Source: Membranipora membranacea (taxonomy: Eukaryota; Bryozoa; Gymnolaemata; Cheilostomatida; Membraniporidae). From it: a DNA stretch of 64,000 nucleotides. Position numbers and translations under genes: made by a program. This document shows, one piece after another, positions 12,101 to 23,888 of the stretch. The notes under the pieces were generated by a model. The model saw nothing but the letters and a program-made list of their open reading frames with translations. It was not told where the DNA came from and did not search any database. The stretch lies in assembly GCA_914767715.1 (NCBI GenBank), contig OU612065.1, forward strand, positions 7,812,001-7,876,000, given 5' to 3'. How positions within the stretch are numbered: the stretch's first letter is position 1; each line of letters starts with the position of its first letter.

Positions 12101-15100
12101 CCCATACTGTTTAGAGAGGTAAGAACCAGGACAAATAATTATGTTGTTTTGAGAGCCCACTCAGCTGAATTGCTTTAGCGCGGGTTTCATTTGGTTTCCG
12201 AGTTTGAACATAAACATATCTATTCAATAACGCATTGCTCGTTTCAATGTGCTATAACAGTACTATATATAGGCACTTCCTTCCTATAAAAAAGTGTATG
12301 ATAATTGAACCTAGTTTGATAAGATTGAAACTTACTTGAGAATGCAGATTGGTAGAGTTCAGCAGCTGGAGTTTTATTATCATATGGATCAGCCTTTGCG
12401 AGTTTAGCTTGTTTGACGTAAGCTAAAGCTTCTACTGATTTATTTTCTCTTGACGGTTCCGATATAAGCTGAATCTGCTGGATCGCCTTCGATGATGAGT
12501 CAGTGTCACCTATTGAGCTAAAGTGATAAAATAATACATAACTTAGTTCTAACATGATAGAATATAAGTTAATTTTCAAACACTATACATTAATATCAGA
12601 TGTTTGTTTTACCATTGTATATAGCCACATTCTTGAAACTAGACAAAGCAGCTTCTCTAACATCTTACTTTAAGTTAATTTATTCCTACCACAATACTCT
12701 AGCTAAGTTTGATCGGTAGGCATCAAGATCTTTCACATCATTTACACTGGCACCATCAATTTCCTGCTGCGCCAAATAAACACAGCGACTCAAGGATTTC
12801 ACTGACATCTGCAGTAATCCTTGTCTTTCCAGCAGCAGACCGTAAACGTTTAGAGCTTGAGCTGAAGGATTCTGGTCTTCATAAAACATAAAAATAAATC
12901 TAGTTATAATAGACAGTTTTCTGAGCTCTTATTTATTCCTCAATCCGGAGTTGTCCTCTCTCCATTTTGGTACTTTTAACCCACGCCGCATAGGAAAAAC
13001 CTGTTGAAAGAGGGTTATCTTGAAAACCGCTTATGATAGGATAAAAATGATTTTTGATTCAGAGTCTGCGCCCTTGAAAACCCCGTGAGACAGGGTTTCC
13101 AAATCATTGGAGGCTTGAATGTTGATAAATCTTAATTTTAGTGACGAAACTCATAAAAGATTCTGCCAAATTGTCCGCAAAACAGGCAGAAAATGCTATA
13201 TTTGACTATCCAATTACTACAATTATTTCCCAAACTATGTCCATGTGAGTTTTCAATGTTGCAGATTCTGAATCAAAAATAATTTTTATCCTATTATAAG
13301 CGGTTTACAAGGTAACCCTCTTTTCAGCACGTTTTTCCTATGCGGCGTGGGTTAAAAGTACCAAACTGGAGAGAAGACAACTCTGAATTGAGGCCTAAAT
13401 CAGAGCTCAGAAAACTGTCTATAGAAGCATCACATCCTGGTCTGTATGTGTTGATTCACCAAAAAATAACAATAACAACAGGAAATCAGTTATGTGTGAA
13501 ACATATTAAATCACATTGCTCCTTTTTTGTGAATGGTGTGTAATATCTTCTTCATTAACATGAATGATGACATATTATTATGTGTAACTGGAGAGGGTGT
13601 ATCGCCCAAAACAAGTGTATCATTGAACGCGAAGTTGCCTTTTCAACATCAATGAGGAGACAACTTTCATATAGTGATAGATCATAATAATTATAACCTA
13701 TCATGATTATATAAGAGTTGTCCCCTCATTGATGTTGAACAGGCAACTCATGAATTATGTCAAACACACATTGGGGTAATAAGATTGATAGCAAAATTGA
13801 AGCCTACCTATTACGTGGCCAATGCCATCACAAGCCACTGGAATAGCTTCAAGTCTGTCTATAGCGTATCTGAAGTTAGCAGTGTTCCGCTTTTCAACAT
13901 CAAGTAAAGTAGTCATTACCCACTGTGCATAGCCAACAAAGCTCTCAGTCTGCAAAATATTAGAGGTAACCCATTTTAGAAACATCGGTAGTCAGAAGAA
14001 AAAGTGCAAGCAATGTTTATAATAGCTTCATTATCTGACATTAGTAGTATGGATGATACAAGCCTTATAGGTTGTACACACACACAAACACAAATATGAT
14101 TCAGAATGACACATTAATGATAAACAAACTGGTCATGTTAGGCATGTATACATGCTATGGGGTTACAGCCAGTGTAATCGATACCAGTATCTTCCAAGGT
14201 TTGATTGACCTTAAACCAAAGGAAATAGTAACTTTATATACATACATACATACATACATACATACATACATACATACATACATACATACATACATACATA
14301 CATACATACATACATACATACATTGTATATACATACATTGTTACCCAGCTCAGTGGTATGCCTGAAAAGATCCATTGCTTCACTATGCCCGATCATCTCA
14401 GCTACAATAGCCTGTCCAGTCCAGCACTCATTATACTTAGGGTCAGCAGATTGGGCTATATTCAGCGCTTCATGGGCAAGATCAGCATCTCCCTCCTTCA
14501 GATATAGGGCTGCTAAGTTCGTCCACCCCTGTACATTCTACAAACAACATTGTATGCTTGTTTTATTATGTAATCAATACATGTTAGTTGAAAACTGAAC
14601 ATTCTACTAACACTGCATGCTTTGTTTACTCTATGGTAAATGCTATTGCGTTTCATTATATATGAGGCTGAGAGTGGAAAGCCTTTGCTCTAAGTATTTC
14701 CATATATACATAAATCATTGCAGCTTTCAATTGGGTTGTAAAAATCCAAAGCTTGAGAGATAGCGCTAAAAAACTCACATTTGAATCTAGCTCCAATCCG
14801 ACACACAGATAATGCTGGGCAGCCGAAGGATCATAGAAATCTAAAACAAGATCGACGTGTAATTTGCACATGGTTGGTGAGTTTTGGGTTTGTAAACCTC
14901 TTACATCATTTCAAATATTTCAAAACAGATTATTATAGTCATAGTGTGTTTTATATAGGATTATAGTTCAAGATAAATTTCCAAACATCAACATTATGAG
15001 AAAAGGATCCCATACCTTTCTCCATATATATAGCACCTAGACAGTTGTAATGAGCTACCACAGTTTTGTCTTGTGATATTGCTTTTAGAGAAAACTTTGC

Positions 15101-15341
15101 AGCATTCTGTAGCAGAGTTTTCTTCACAGAATCATCCAAGCTGCAGCGTGCTTGGTATAGACTGTTTACAGCCAGATCATGCCAGGAAAACGAGTTGGTG
15201 TCTCGCAGATATCGGCACTGAGAATAACATCTGTAAAAGAAATCATATCGCAATAAATGAGGCTTAGCTTACATATGATATTGCACATGCATCGTCTCAT
15301 GTTATCATTGTCAACTGTATGTTAAAGTATATCCATTACAG

Positions 15342-15382
<41 letters not shown>

Positions 15383-18300
15383 CATTGCTATCTCAGAGCA
15401 AATTAAATAACCAGTAGTCAGTAGTACAGTGTACAAAAGATTCAAGTCAGTACCTGATCCTTTTCGTGGAGTTGTGAAATAATAAGTTCACAAAAAACAT
15501 AAAATAACAAACCTTGATCCAATAGTTAGGGCTTGTTCTCTGCTAACTCTGACGATTGAATCCTTTTTCACATCAGATGGCTTTAGTGATGACAACATCG
15601 CAGGGCATTCCAGACTATGAACAAAAAATACAAATATAGACAGTTAGGCAGACTAGTTGAAGTATGAAAGATGCCACATAAATGACCATTTTATTATATA
15701 TATATTTTATTTGTGTAAAAAATGCAATGCAAGCTATGTAATAGAGCTAGTTTTACCTTGAATCAGCAGGTAGTAAGTGGGTTAGAGTGAGTACATCTCC
15801 TAGGCTCTTCCAAACACAGCTCAAATCTCTTCTCAACATCGCAGCTCTTCAACAAAAAAGTCATAATGGACGAAATTCAATTATAGTGATATATTATTGG
15901 GGAGGGGGGGGGGGGGTGATGCATCTTAAATTAAACCATCTTTATGCATGGAAGAAGATAATACATAAATGATAAAATGAAATTAACAACTGTCACTACT
16001 GATGTTACTTCACAAAATATATTCCTTATTACTGTGGTTTTTTCCCTACTATATTTACCTGATGATATACTGCAGGGCTTTCTCAATGTTACTGACAGCT
16101 TTACCGTATATACACTGTTTCAGAGCATCTCGAGCCACAGCAATATGCACATCACCAATTCCTGAAAAAAACACTGCATGTGTTACAAATTTAATAAAAT
16201 TTCCAAATTTCCAAAACGGTGGTAAACAAACAAATACTTGCTGGAACAATTCTACAAAGATTTGATCATTTCTCGGTGTTCAAAATTTATTTTCTGACAT
16301 TCATTTAAATATATTTAATGTAGATCTCATCAGGTGTATTTTTTTGCAAATTGTATTTGAAATTCAGTTACCAAAAGTGAAATCTGTCTGATACAAACCT
16401 TTCAATGCAGGTGTATAGTTTGGTTCTTGTTGGAGAATTTGTTGAAATTGGTCCAGCGCCTCAGGTAACAGTGCAAGTTTTTGTTTGGTTAGAGCGATTT
16501 GGTATCTCGGATATATTGATAAAGGATTCAACTAGAAAATAAATGAAAAATCATCGGTAATGCTCAACAAGAGGGTTATTATCGACTTATGGACGTTATG
16601 CATGAATAACAAACCGATATCATGATATAAAAGAGATGGATAACAATATTTGTTGAAATACCTCGCAAGCTTTCTCATAGGCTCCTATAGCAGCAACAAA
16701 GCTGCCTCTCTTTACATAGCAATCCGCTAAGCACTCCCAACCGTTGCTGCAAGAACAAAGAAAAAGCATTATTCAAATTCATTTTATGTATAACTATTTC
16801 CCTCGAAAAAAAGGGTGGTAAAACTCCAGATCGCATAGTGAATAATACATTTTGTCAAAACTGATTAGATGTGCAGCAGTTTTTAAATAAGATTAACTTT
16901 GACCTACTTGACAATTTCCAAAATATCTTCAACTTTACCTGTCACTTTCATCAGCTCTGAGAACTTGCTGTAGACAATTGATGGCATCAGTTAAGTTACC
17001 TTCATTACTTCTCAGTATACCCAGTCTAAACCAGGCCCACTTGCAACTATAAGAGTAGATGAATATGAAGAAAACTGATGTTTTAATAATTTTAAAAGAC
17101 TTTGTCTATAATCAAGACTCTGTCAAAGAATGATAAAAAAGTATTACAAGGAGACTATCACTCACAATCCCAGAGATTGGGCGGCAATATAGGGTTTGCC
17201 TGAAGGATAGGCTGCAAAATCTGCGCCAATTTGCTCTCAGTTTGCAGGCAGTACGGACAGTACGCACCTGGGAGCCCAAGATATTCTAGTAGCCAGTGGA
17301 CAGGAATGGGATTTTAGCACAGGACTTTCAACACTTGCGCACTGAATACCTGCGACTGAGCCACCTCCTACTTCAAATAATTAACTATGAACATGGTGCT
17401 CACCAGAATACACCAACCTCTTCAATGGCACACTAAACTCAGTTAAAACATAGGTTAGGACGATGACCTGAATTTCTGCCAACTTACCTGCCGGATGATG
17501 AGAGTTTGGTAGTCTGTAGCAGTATATCCAGTGCCTGCTCATTCTGTCCCTGAGCCATTAACTCATCTACATAAGCTGTACATATCTCATCATGCGCAGG
17601 ACTCAGAGAGTAACTCTTCTTTAGGCATTTCAGTCCGCGGCTAATAAGTAAAATGTTTTGTTGACAATTCTACTTTGGAAGTAACTTGGAGTTTTATTTA
17701 TGAAAAAAGTTCAACTATTATGTTGAGACTCAAAACCAGCTGTGCTATTTATTAGTAGATAATCTTTATTTTCAGAATAAGTTTCAATAGATTACTCACT
17801 CTTTATCACCTAGTTTGAGATAATGAAGTCCTAAATAGTAAAAAGCCATCTCATTCTGTGGGTCAAGCTTAGCAGCCTGCAAAATATAATCAAAATGTTC
17901 AAATATTACCAATATATCTATGATTGTGACTACTTTGTATCACCACTATACAATTATGATCACACCTGAACAAAGGTTATACAGCAATGGATAATATCAG
18001 AAACACAAGTATCATTGGATGTAAATTTGGTAAGTCTTACAGTGAGTAGATACTTGGTGGTCTCCTTCTCCTTATTAGATAGTAAGTAACAAGCTTGTCC
18101 CAACCACAAGTTAGCATTCACAGACTTAGGGGATTGTTTTAATGCAGACAGCAGTCTAAAAAGAAAGATCATCAATATTATCATCTTACCAGGAGATAGC
18201 AATGTGAGATTCGACCATCCAAGGTGATGAAGCGGAGTAAATGCCTTATTGACTACTTGAGAACAAAACTTACATGTCATAGCCTTCCTGATATCGTGAC

Positions 18301-21300
18301 TGTTTGATTCGCAAGTAACCAAGAATAGTGTTATCATCATGTTTAGAACTATCTAAATCCTGAAACGAGAAAGAGACCCGTATCAGAACTTACTCATACA
18401 CAAGTACATGAGATAACATTCAGTAAAATAGGCATTATATCATGCTTGAATCTCAATTCATTTAGTTGACTTTCTTCTTTATGTTTTTGACCCCAATGTA
18501 AAAATTCCTAAAAAATTATGACGGCAATAAAATTAATAGAAAATATTTATCGTGATGTTCCAGCAAAATGATATCTGTAGATCAGATACCTAGAAGACAT
18601 TAAATAGTTCTATAGATGGTAGGATGCATTGTTGTAAGCATATCAACAAGACCAAATCTAGAGTGTTACACACACACAGTATATGATGGGTGACAGGTAC
18701 GGGAGAGCAGAGGTGAATAATCTTGTATTACATACCTTCTCAACCTCCTCTGCCTTGTCACATTCAACCAGAGATATTAAAAACTCATTCCTGAACTCTT
18801 TCTGTAAACTCTACAACACATTAGAACAAGGATCTAGATGTTCATCTATCTCACACAAGTTTATGGATATTGGGTTGGGTAGATGACATGACATACTAGT
18901 GCCTACCACAAAATCAGTAGATCTTTTTCTGCAAAAGAAAAAGAAATTGAAAGACCTACTAAAATTGATCGGGTCTGAGACAAAAAGTAAAGTGATTTAA
19001 ACCTAGTATGCTATGAAAAGTCACCCATACCTCAGTACACAGGGTGATGACATGCTGATATTGCCGCTGTTTATAAGCTAGCGATACTCTTAGACTTGAG
19101 AGAATTTCTTTGTATTTCTGCTGGCAGTCAGCCAAACATGCTGGAAGGCCCTGAATCTGCTTCTCAGCTGATGAAGTAATATATAGAATGAACAAACACA
19201 CCTTTTTTAATCTCTTGCTGAGGTAAGTGCCAAGGAAACAGCAACATCTAAATGACAGCAGATTTGGAAAATTGTGGAAAAATCAATTTGAATAATCTGA
19301 TGTCTGGTCATTTCATTATACACATACCTTCATAAGTTCATACCCTTTCAAAGGTTTAAAAACTGAGGAGCATACCTCTTTTCAGCAGGGCTGTAGTCTC
19401 CCTGTATGACTTTAGACTTATGTAGTGGTTTATGAGTGTAATGGTGGCAAATGGCTGACTTGAGGATTTGAGCTTTTCTAAAATCATATATGAAAGCAAC
19501 AATATGAGTGAAAAGTACGCAAGCCTCAACTCCTGCACCAAATGTTGAGGGAGTAAAACCAATGCACGCTATACTTTTTCACGTGAATTACAGAGAGATA
19601 CAATAATATATCAACCGCAACAATCAAACAAAGTGTTAGGGTTACTCTGGTTAAGAGAAAATAACAGTTGGATATACACTGGTGTTGCTAGTTTCGATCC
19701 CCACAAGTACAATGGGTCGCAGTACATGTACCGAAGAGAGGATAATTCTGTCAGCATCAAAGATGATGAGCTACATATCAGCAGGGAGTTTGGGACCAAA
19801 GAGCATGATGCCAACAGTGACCTGCTGTCTCACTAAACTGTGATATTTCACCTAAATTCAAGTGTTCCATGTCAGATGAGATTCAAAAGGAATATTTAGA
19901 TTTATCTAATTACCGTATACTTGACCATCGAGCTTGACATCGTCTCCAGTTAAGAATGTATATAAGTCCTCGAGTGGACTGGACAGATTATCAATCTTTC
20001 CACATGATACAGTTCCAGGCAAATCTAGTTTACCTGCGAAATAAGAGCCGAATATAAAAATCTTGAAATTTTGATAACCTTATTTCTGGTAAAAAAAAAA
20101 TTTGTTTGCAAGAGACCTGTGAATGTGTACATGATATTGACCCCAACACTAGAGCTAATTTGACTCTAATTATGAATCAGTCACGACTTCCTGTGCTTGG
20201 GAATGGTACTTACAGAGTTTGTAGTTACATATAATTTCTGCCAATATTTCTGATAGACATTTGGAGCTCCTGAAGGTATCTGATAATTTAGTGCTGACCT
20301 CTAAGACCTCAGAGAGGCTTCCACCAGTCTACAAAAGGAGATCAAACATTAAAACATCCCTGTCATTTTTATATGAGTTGTCTAGCATGACGCAAAGTTC
20401 TTATCAATTTGAATGCTGGGAAAATGTATGGCTATGTCACTGCATCATGGAATCCGATTTAAAACGCAATAATGAAAAATAATTAAAGATTAATTATTTA
20501 CCAAATAAATTTGTGTGGCATAAAACTGCCATAACTCCTGATCTTTTTCCTCATAGATTGATTTAGAGAATACAGCAGCTAGCAGGGCAATCGCTTGTTG
20601 CTACAACAGAGACAAATTGAGAACAGCTCCATAATATGTCATTGTAGTAATATTATAGTGATCGTAATGTAACAATGCTTCACACAACATATCACTATAA
20701 AGCACAGATATATATCACGTAAAGCACCACAGAGCCTGCTCATGTCTTTGGTAAGTAGATATCTCGGCTGCACATACCTTGACATCTTTTGCGGATGATT
20801 TGTAACAGAATCTAGCTAGAGACAACTTTACATGGACCTTCCTCTCTACACTACTTATTCTACTAATTAAACCATTCACTTCTTTCAGTACCTGTAAATA
20901 GACTTATCATTCTCAGTGTGCAAATAGAAAACACATTCTACATTGCAGGAAGACTGTAACCTGCGAACCACGGTTTCCTGGGTTGGCTATTACCCAACAG
21001 AAGTAGGAGGAAATATCAAAGGTGAAGCTTTTGCAATGTGGCTGAGTTTTGGATGCCATTGATCAAACACATATGGGACGGAAGATTTATGTTTGTTATT
21101 ACCTTTTCATCATAGTTGTAACTGGTACTCAGGTGCAGCGCCAACTGGTAAATGCATTCTTCATGCTTTTGTTCATCACTGTTAACAGTAAAACACAACT
21201 AAATTTGCTTCAGTAATGAAGCATGATTACAGAAACAGTACTGCTACAACAGCGGTAATCAACATCAAAAGATATTGGGATCATGAGCTACTTCTGTATT

Positions 21301-22343
21301 TTTCCTGGCACAGAAACATGTCCCAAAGCACCAATATTCACAAACAAGCTTTAGAGAGGTAGGATGTTGTACATTGGGTAATTCCAAGCCAGAAATCTTT
21401 TCTCCTGCTTTCACTCACAACTATCATAGGAAACATAGGAGACTCTGCACATTTTGTCTCTCAAATTGTGAATCTGTTGTTATAGTTACCTAATCAAATG
21501 TTAGACGAAAATTTTAACATCCAATATTGGTCGCATATCAATTTAGGCCAAGTCAGTGAAAGAATTTTGTTGATCCGATAAATGGTGTGGATTTCAGATC
21601 GTATAGCCATAAATGACCTTAAGTGCAATAATGTAAGGTAAACATATTATATTACCACAGCCTTTTACCTGGTTGTGAGCAGAACAAGTTTCTCAAACAC
21701 CTCTGTGTGGTCTTTTGTCTTAGAAGGGGGATTTTTCTCATATAGTTTATTCAGTCCTTGCCAGGCAATCATCTCCTCAGGTGATGCATCAATGGCCTGT
21801 CTATAAGCTTTTAGTGCGTGGTCAAACTGGTTCAGGCCTTCTGCTGCCTTCCCCAGAAATACTAAAGCTCTGTAGTTGCCAGGTAATGCATCCAAAATTT
21901 TCTGAAATAAATTGCCGCGAGATAAAAATTGATGAGTGGTCTCATTGCTGATGTGAATCCGATTGTTCACAGGTTACATGGGTAACAAAGCTGTTTTGAT
22001 GTAAGATGTTGAATATTCTCTTACGGATGTAAATTAATATTCATACCATAGGCTCTCTCTGTGACATAAGAGTCATATTCGCAAACAATACATTACATGG
22101 AAGATCAATCAAAATTCTATGGGGACCAATAGGCTTAGGTTATGCTTATGTTATTTTTAACATCAAACCAATTGGACGATGCTGAATGTTCCACAGCCCC
22201 TAAACGTGCTAAACTTTAGACTAATTAAAATTGAGTTTTCCAGCAAGCGATACCTGACAAGCTTTGACTGCATCCTTGTACTCCTGATCTTTAATATGTG
22301 CAGCTGCAGTCTTCAGCGTAGTCTTTAAAACTTTAGAGTCCAT
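4139..22343 (-). CDS. SKIC3: TTC37/SKIC3, TPR scaffold of the Ski RNA-decay complex
   Basis: 35 exons on the minus strand chain without a phase break from ATG at 22343 to TAA at 4139, about 1,501 aa (human SKIC3 is about 1,564). Exons, 5' to 3': 22343-22254, 21901-21669, 21178-21103, 20891-20778, 20600-20502, 20328-20214, 20033-19914, 19477-19376, 19167-19031, 18810-18736, 18359-18274, 18155-18041, 17876-17800, 17640-17488, 17046-16939, 16746-16662, 16532-16400, 16161-16059, 15846-15757, 15614-15513, 15230-15016, 14840-14779, 14537-14337, 13949-13808, 12876-12690, 12517-12336, 9157-9034, 8872-8698, 8498-8255, 8087-7870, 7725-7627, then 6194-6099, 5282-5157, 4922-4834, 4271-4139. Identification rests on family-like strings: the N-terminus MDSKVLKTTLKTAAAHIKDQEY, NVQGWTNLAALYL and MDLFRHTTELG, plus many TPR helix pairs. 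SKIC3 holds the SKIC2 helicase and SKIC8 and feeds cytoplasmic mRNA to the exosome. The last four exons were joined by phase only; they bring the length close to the family norm but could be a separate small gene. Confidence 0.93.
9233..11990. repeat. 14-bp minisatellite, 197 copies
   Basis: Perfectly phased tandem array of CTTACTCCCCTCTA (2,758 bp = 197 x 14), lying in the TTC37 intron between exons 12517-12336 and 9157-9034. The only visible variants are single C-to-T changes (CTCCTCT instead of CCCCTCT); all lie in the last ~430 bp (about 11560-11945), while the left 2.3 kb is homogeneous. On the transcribed (minus) strand the unit reads TAAGTAGAGGGGAG, so GTAAGT and a G4 run recur every 14 nt. 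Because 3 x 14 = 42, the array is open in frame on the + strand and yields a spurious 961-codon ORF (9131-12016) of repeated LPSTYSPLLTPLYL; this is not a gene. Confidence 0.98.
12033..12230 (+). mobile_element. tRNA-derived SINE-like element
   Basis: Directly right of the minisatellite, the + strand carries a tRNA-like head. An A-box-like TGGTGTAGTAACTACGA begins near 12041, and a B-box-like GGTTTGCTTCC follows about 40 bp later near 12082, ending in a short acceptor-like tail. An unrelated body of about 120 bp follows, with no clean poly-A. The spacing of the two boxes fits an RNA polymerase III type 2 promoter. It is antisense to TTC37 and sits in its intron. Boundaries are approximate and I saw no target-site duplication. 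Confidence 0.5.
12909..13422. mobile_element. Foldback/MITE element, long terminal inverted repeats
   Basis: Two arms of about 160 bp (12909-13074 and 13262-13422) are imperfect reverse complements. The outer ends read ATAGACAGTTTTCTGAGCTC on the left and its complement on the right. Shared inner blocks include ACCCACGCCGCATAGGAAAAA and the TTTTTATCCTAT / ATAGGATAAAAA segment. The unrelated core is under 200 bp and has no coding capacity. It lies in a TTC37 intron, with its left end only about 33 bp from the splice acceptor of the exon starting at 12876. No convincing target-site duplication is visible, so class assignment (MITE versus foldback) is open. Confidence 0.8.
13633..13748. mobile_element. 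Short palindromic MITE-like element
   Basis: A 116-bp near-palindrome in the same TTC37 intron. The left arm starts AGTTGCCTTTTCAACATCAA and the right arm ends with the matching TTGATGTTGAACAGGCAACT, with only small mismatches. The arms continue through GAGGAGACAACT and AGTTGTCCCCTC to an AT-rich centre near 13690. It could fold into a hairpin of about 50 bp in the pre-mRNA. No coding content. It differs in sequence from the larger element at 12909-13422. Confidence 0.75.
14236..14336. repeat. (CATA)n microsatellite abutting a TTC37 splice donor
   Basis: About 20 copies of CATA, then TTGTATATACATACATTG. On the transcribed minus strand this is GTATGTATATACAATGTATGTATG..., and the TTC37 exon 14537-14337 ends at 14337, so the intron's first six bases (GTATGT) are the start of this tract. 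The coding phase (…TELGNN then TESFVGYAQ from the next exon at 13949) supports this exact donor. Confidence 0.9.
15348..15378. repeat. (TA)n microsatellite
   Basis: About 15 consecutive TA units in the TTC37 intron between exons 15614-15513 and 15230-15016. No other feature is visible here. Confidence 0.95.
17150..17372 (-). mobile_element. tRNA-derived SINE-like element
   Basis: Read on the minus strand from 17372, the sequence starts GGAGGTGGCTCAGTCGCAGG, a close match to the polymerase III A box (TRGCNNAGYNGG). A B-box-like TGTGCTAAAATCCC follows about 45 nt later. The next ~150 bp is an unrelated body. It lies in a TTC37 intron (between exons 17640-17488 and 17046-16939), in the sense orientation. 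It differs in sequence from the element at 12033, so at least two tRNA-headed families may be present. Boundaries are approximate. Confidence 0.5.
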
Positions 22344-22976
22344 CGCATAAGATGGCGAAGTACATAGATAATAATCCTCTACAATACAGAAAATTGCAAT
22401 AATAACACCAAGCTGATTATTTTATCAAGATGTCGATGAGTGTTGCATATATAAGCCTGACTTGAGATGTTGAAACGCAGTCCAGAAAGGAGTGAGACTT
22501 GAGAATTTGTAAGGTAATCTTGAAGCCTAGTACATCACTGCATAGGCGCAGATCATCCCACGCAACAAAACATTAAACTTGGATGGATATTAATACATCC
22601 ATCTTTTAGTCTGTACCTTACACACCTTCCGATTATTCTTGCTTATAAGGCAAAAGATATTAGTACGCATAATTAAAAATCTATGCTGTTGATTGTATGC
22701 TGGATGCATGAGTTTGTATATATGTTGTCACTCTTTTATTCATCTCAGTTATAGTAATCAATCTGTATTTGTAGATGTTAGATGCCTAGAATGGACCTTA
22801 AATATATAATACATAGAACTTACACAGTTGCAAACACATGACATAAACATTGCTACTCTGAATGGGCATTAAATCAGGCGCTGGATGATGGGCACGACAT
22901 GTGGCAGGTGCTGTTGGTCTTGTCTTACAGAGCACTCAAGGCCTATACAGCAGTGTTGTAGATGCTGTAGGTGCCG

Positions 22977-23144
22977 CATGACGCGTGTCCATGGGCCCCT
23001 GAGACTAGCCTGCGTGCCTAAACTCTGCCAATGTCCCGTATCAACCACCCAAAAAACAATTGACCTGTGTTTTTGGGGGTGGTCAATACTGGAATTTGGC
23101 AGAGTAAAGGCATGTAAGTCCCAGGGGCCCATGAGTGTGTCATG
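22977..23144. mobile_element. Palindromic dispersed repeat, copy 1
   Basis: Imperfect inverted repeat with arms of about 80 bp. Outer blocks are CATGGGCCCCTGAGACT on the left and the complement of CATGGGCCCCTGGGACTT on the right. Inner blocks are CTCTGCCAATGTCCC and its partner, then TCAACCACCC and GGTGGTCAATA, around a short AT-rich loop near 23065. It shares the core GGTGGTTGATA-GG-CAT-GGCA with the copy at 23889 and a half copy near 41537. No protein is encoded; the overlapping ORFs on both strands are shadows of the palindrome. Confidence 0.8.
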
Positions 23145-23474
23145 GGCCACTGCTCTGCAACAAGCTGCCTATCTATCATCTATGGTCGTCTATGACTCAC
23201 TATGAGTGTCTAATTGGACTAAGTGCCTAAGATATGTCTTTGTCTTAGCATACAATATATACTGCACCAACCAGCTACAATAATCTTTCATAAAATTGGC
23301 TACTGCCCACCATGCATACACTACACAGTACAGAACAAGTCTGAAATGTGCTTGTGCAGTCTTTGCTATACTTTTTTTTTTCAATAAAAACCAACACCAC
23401 CTCCTGGCTTGAGAGCTCTCCAAAGTCTCCAGCAACCATATGTTAGTGGTTGGATCAGGGAGAATGGAAGGTTT

Positions 23475-23518
23475 TAGCCTGTCTTGACAAGCTATGTCAA
23501 GCTTGTCAAGACAGGCTA
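23475..23518. repeat. Perfect 19-bp hairpin
   Basis: TAGCCTGTCTTGACAAGCT (23475-23493) and its exact reverse complement (23500-23518) are separated by ATGTCA. No run of T follows, and the context is intergenic. It could be a remnant of a foldback element or a small structured RNA; nothing in the flanks decides. Confidence 0.85.
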
Positions 23519-23888
23519 GGAAAGGACACTAGGACTAGGAGTCAGGCTCCAAGTTTTCTCTTACAAGACCGGAAATAGGCACTAAGGTGAGCACATATTA
23601 AGCCTCATTTTCCTAAATAAAATAAGTATAATTTTGTGGAAGGTCCTTTGGTGTATCTTCATTCCAATCCCTTCTTCAGCTGGTCATAATCCGCATGCAT
23701 GATTACATAAGAGAGTAGAAGATTTTCACCTTTTTGATTTACATAAATTTTTTTGGCCATATTTGCAAGTCACTGGGGATGAGGGCCAATAAATTCCCCA
23801 TTGCTGAGGCTACAATCCTACTTTTTGTCCTGAAATGCCATACCCACTGCTGTCGGGTAGTATCTTTTAGTTTCCTACCCCTAGCTAG

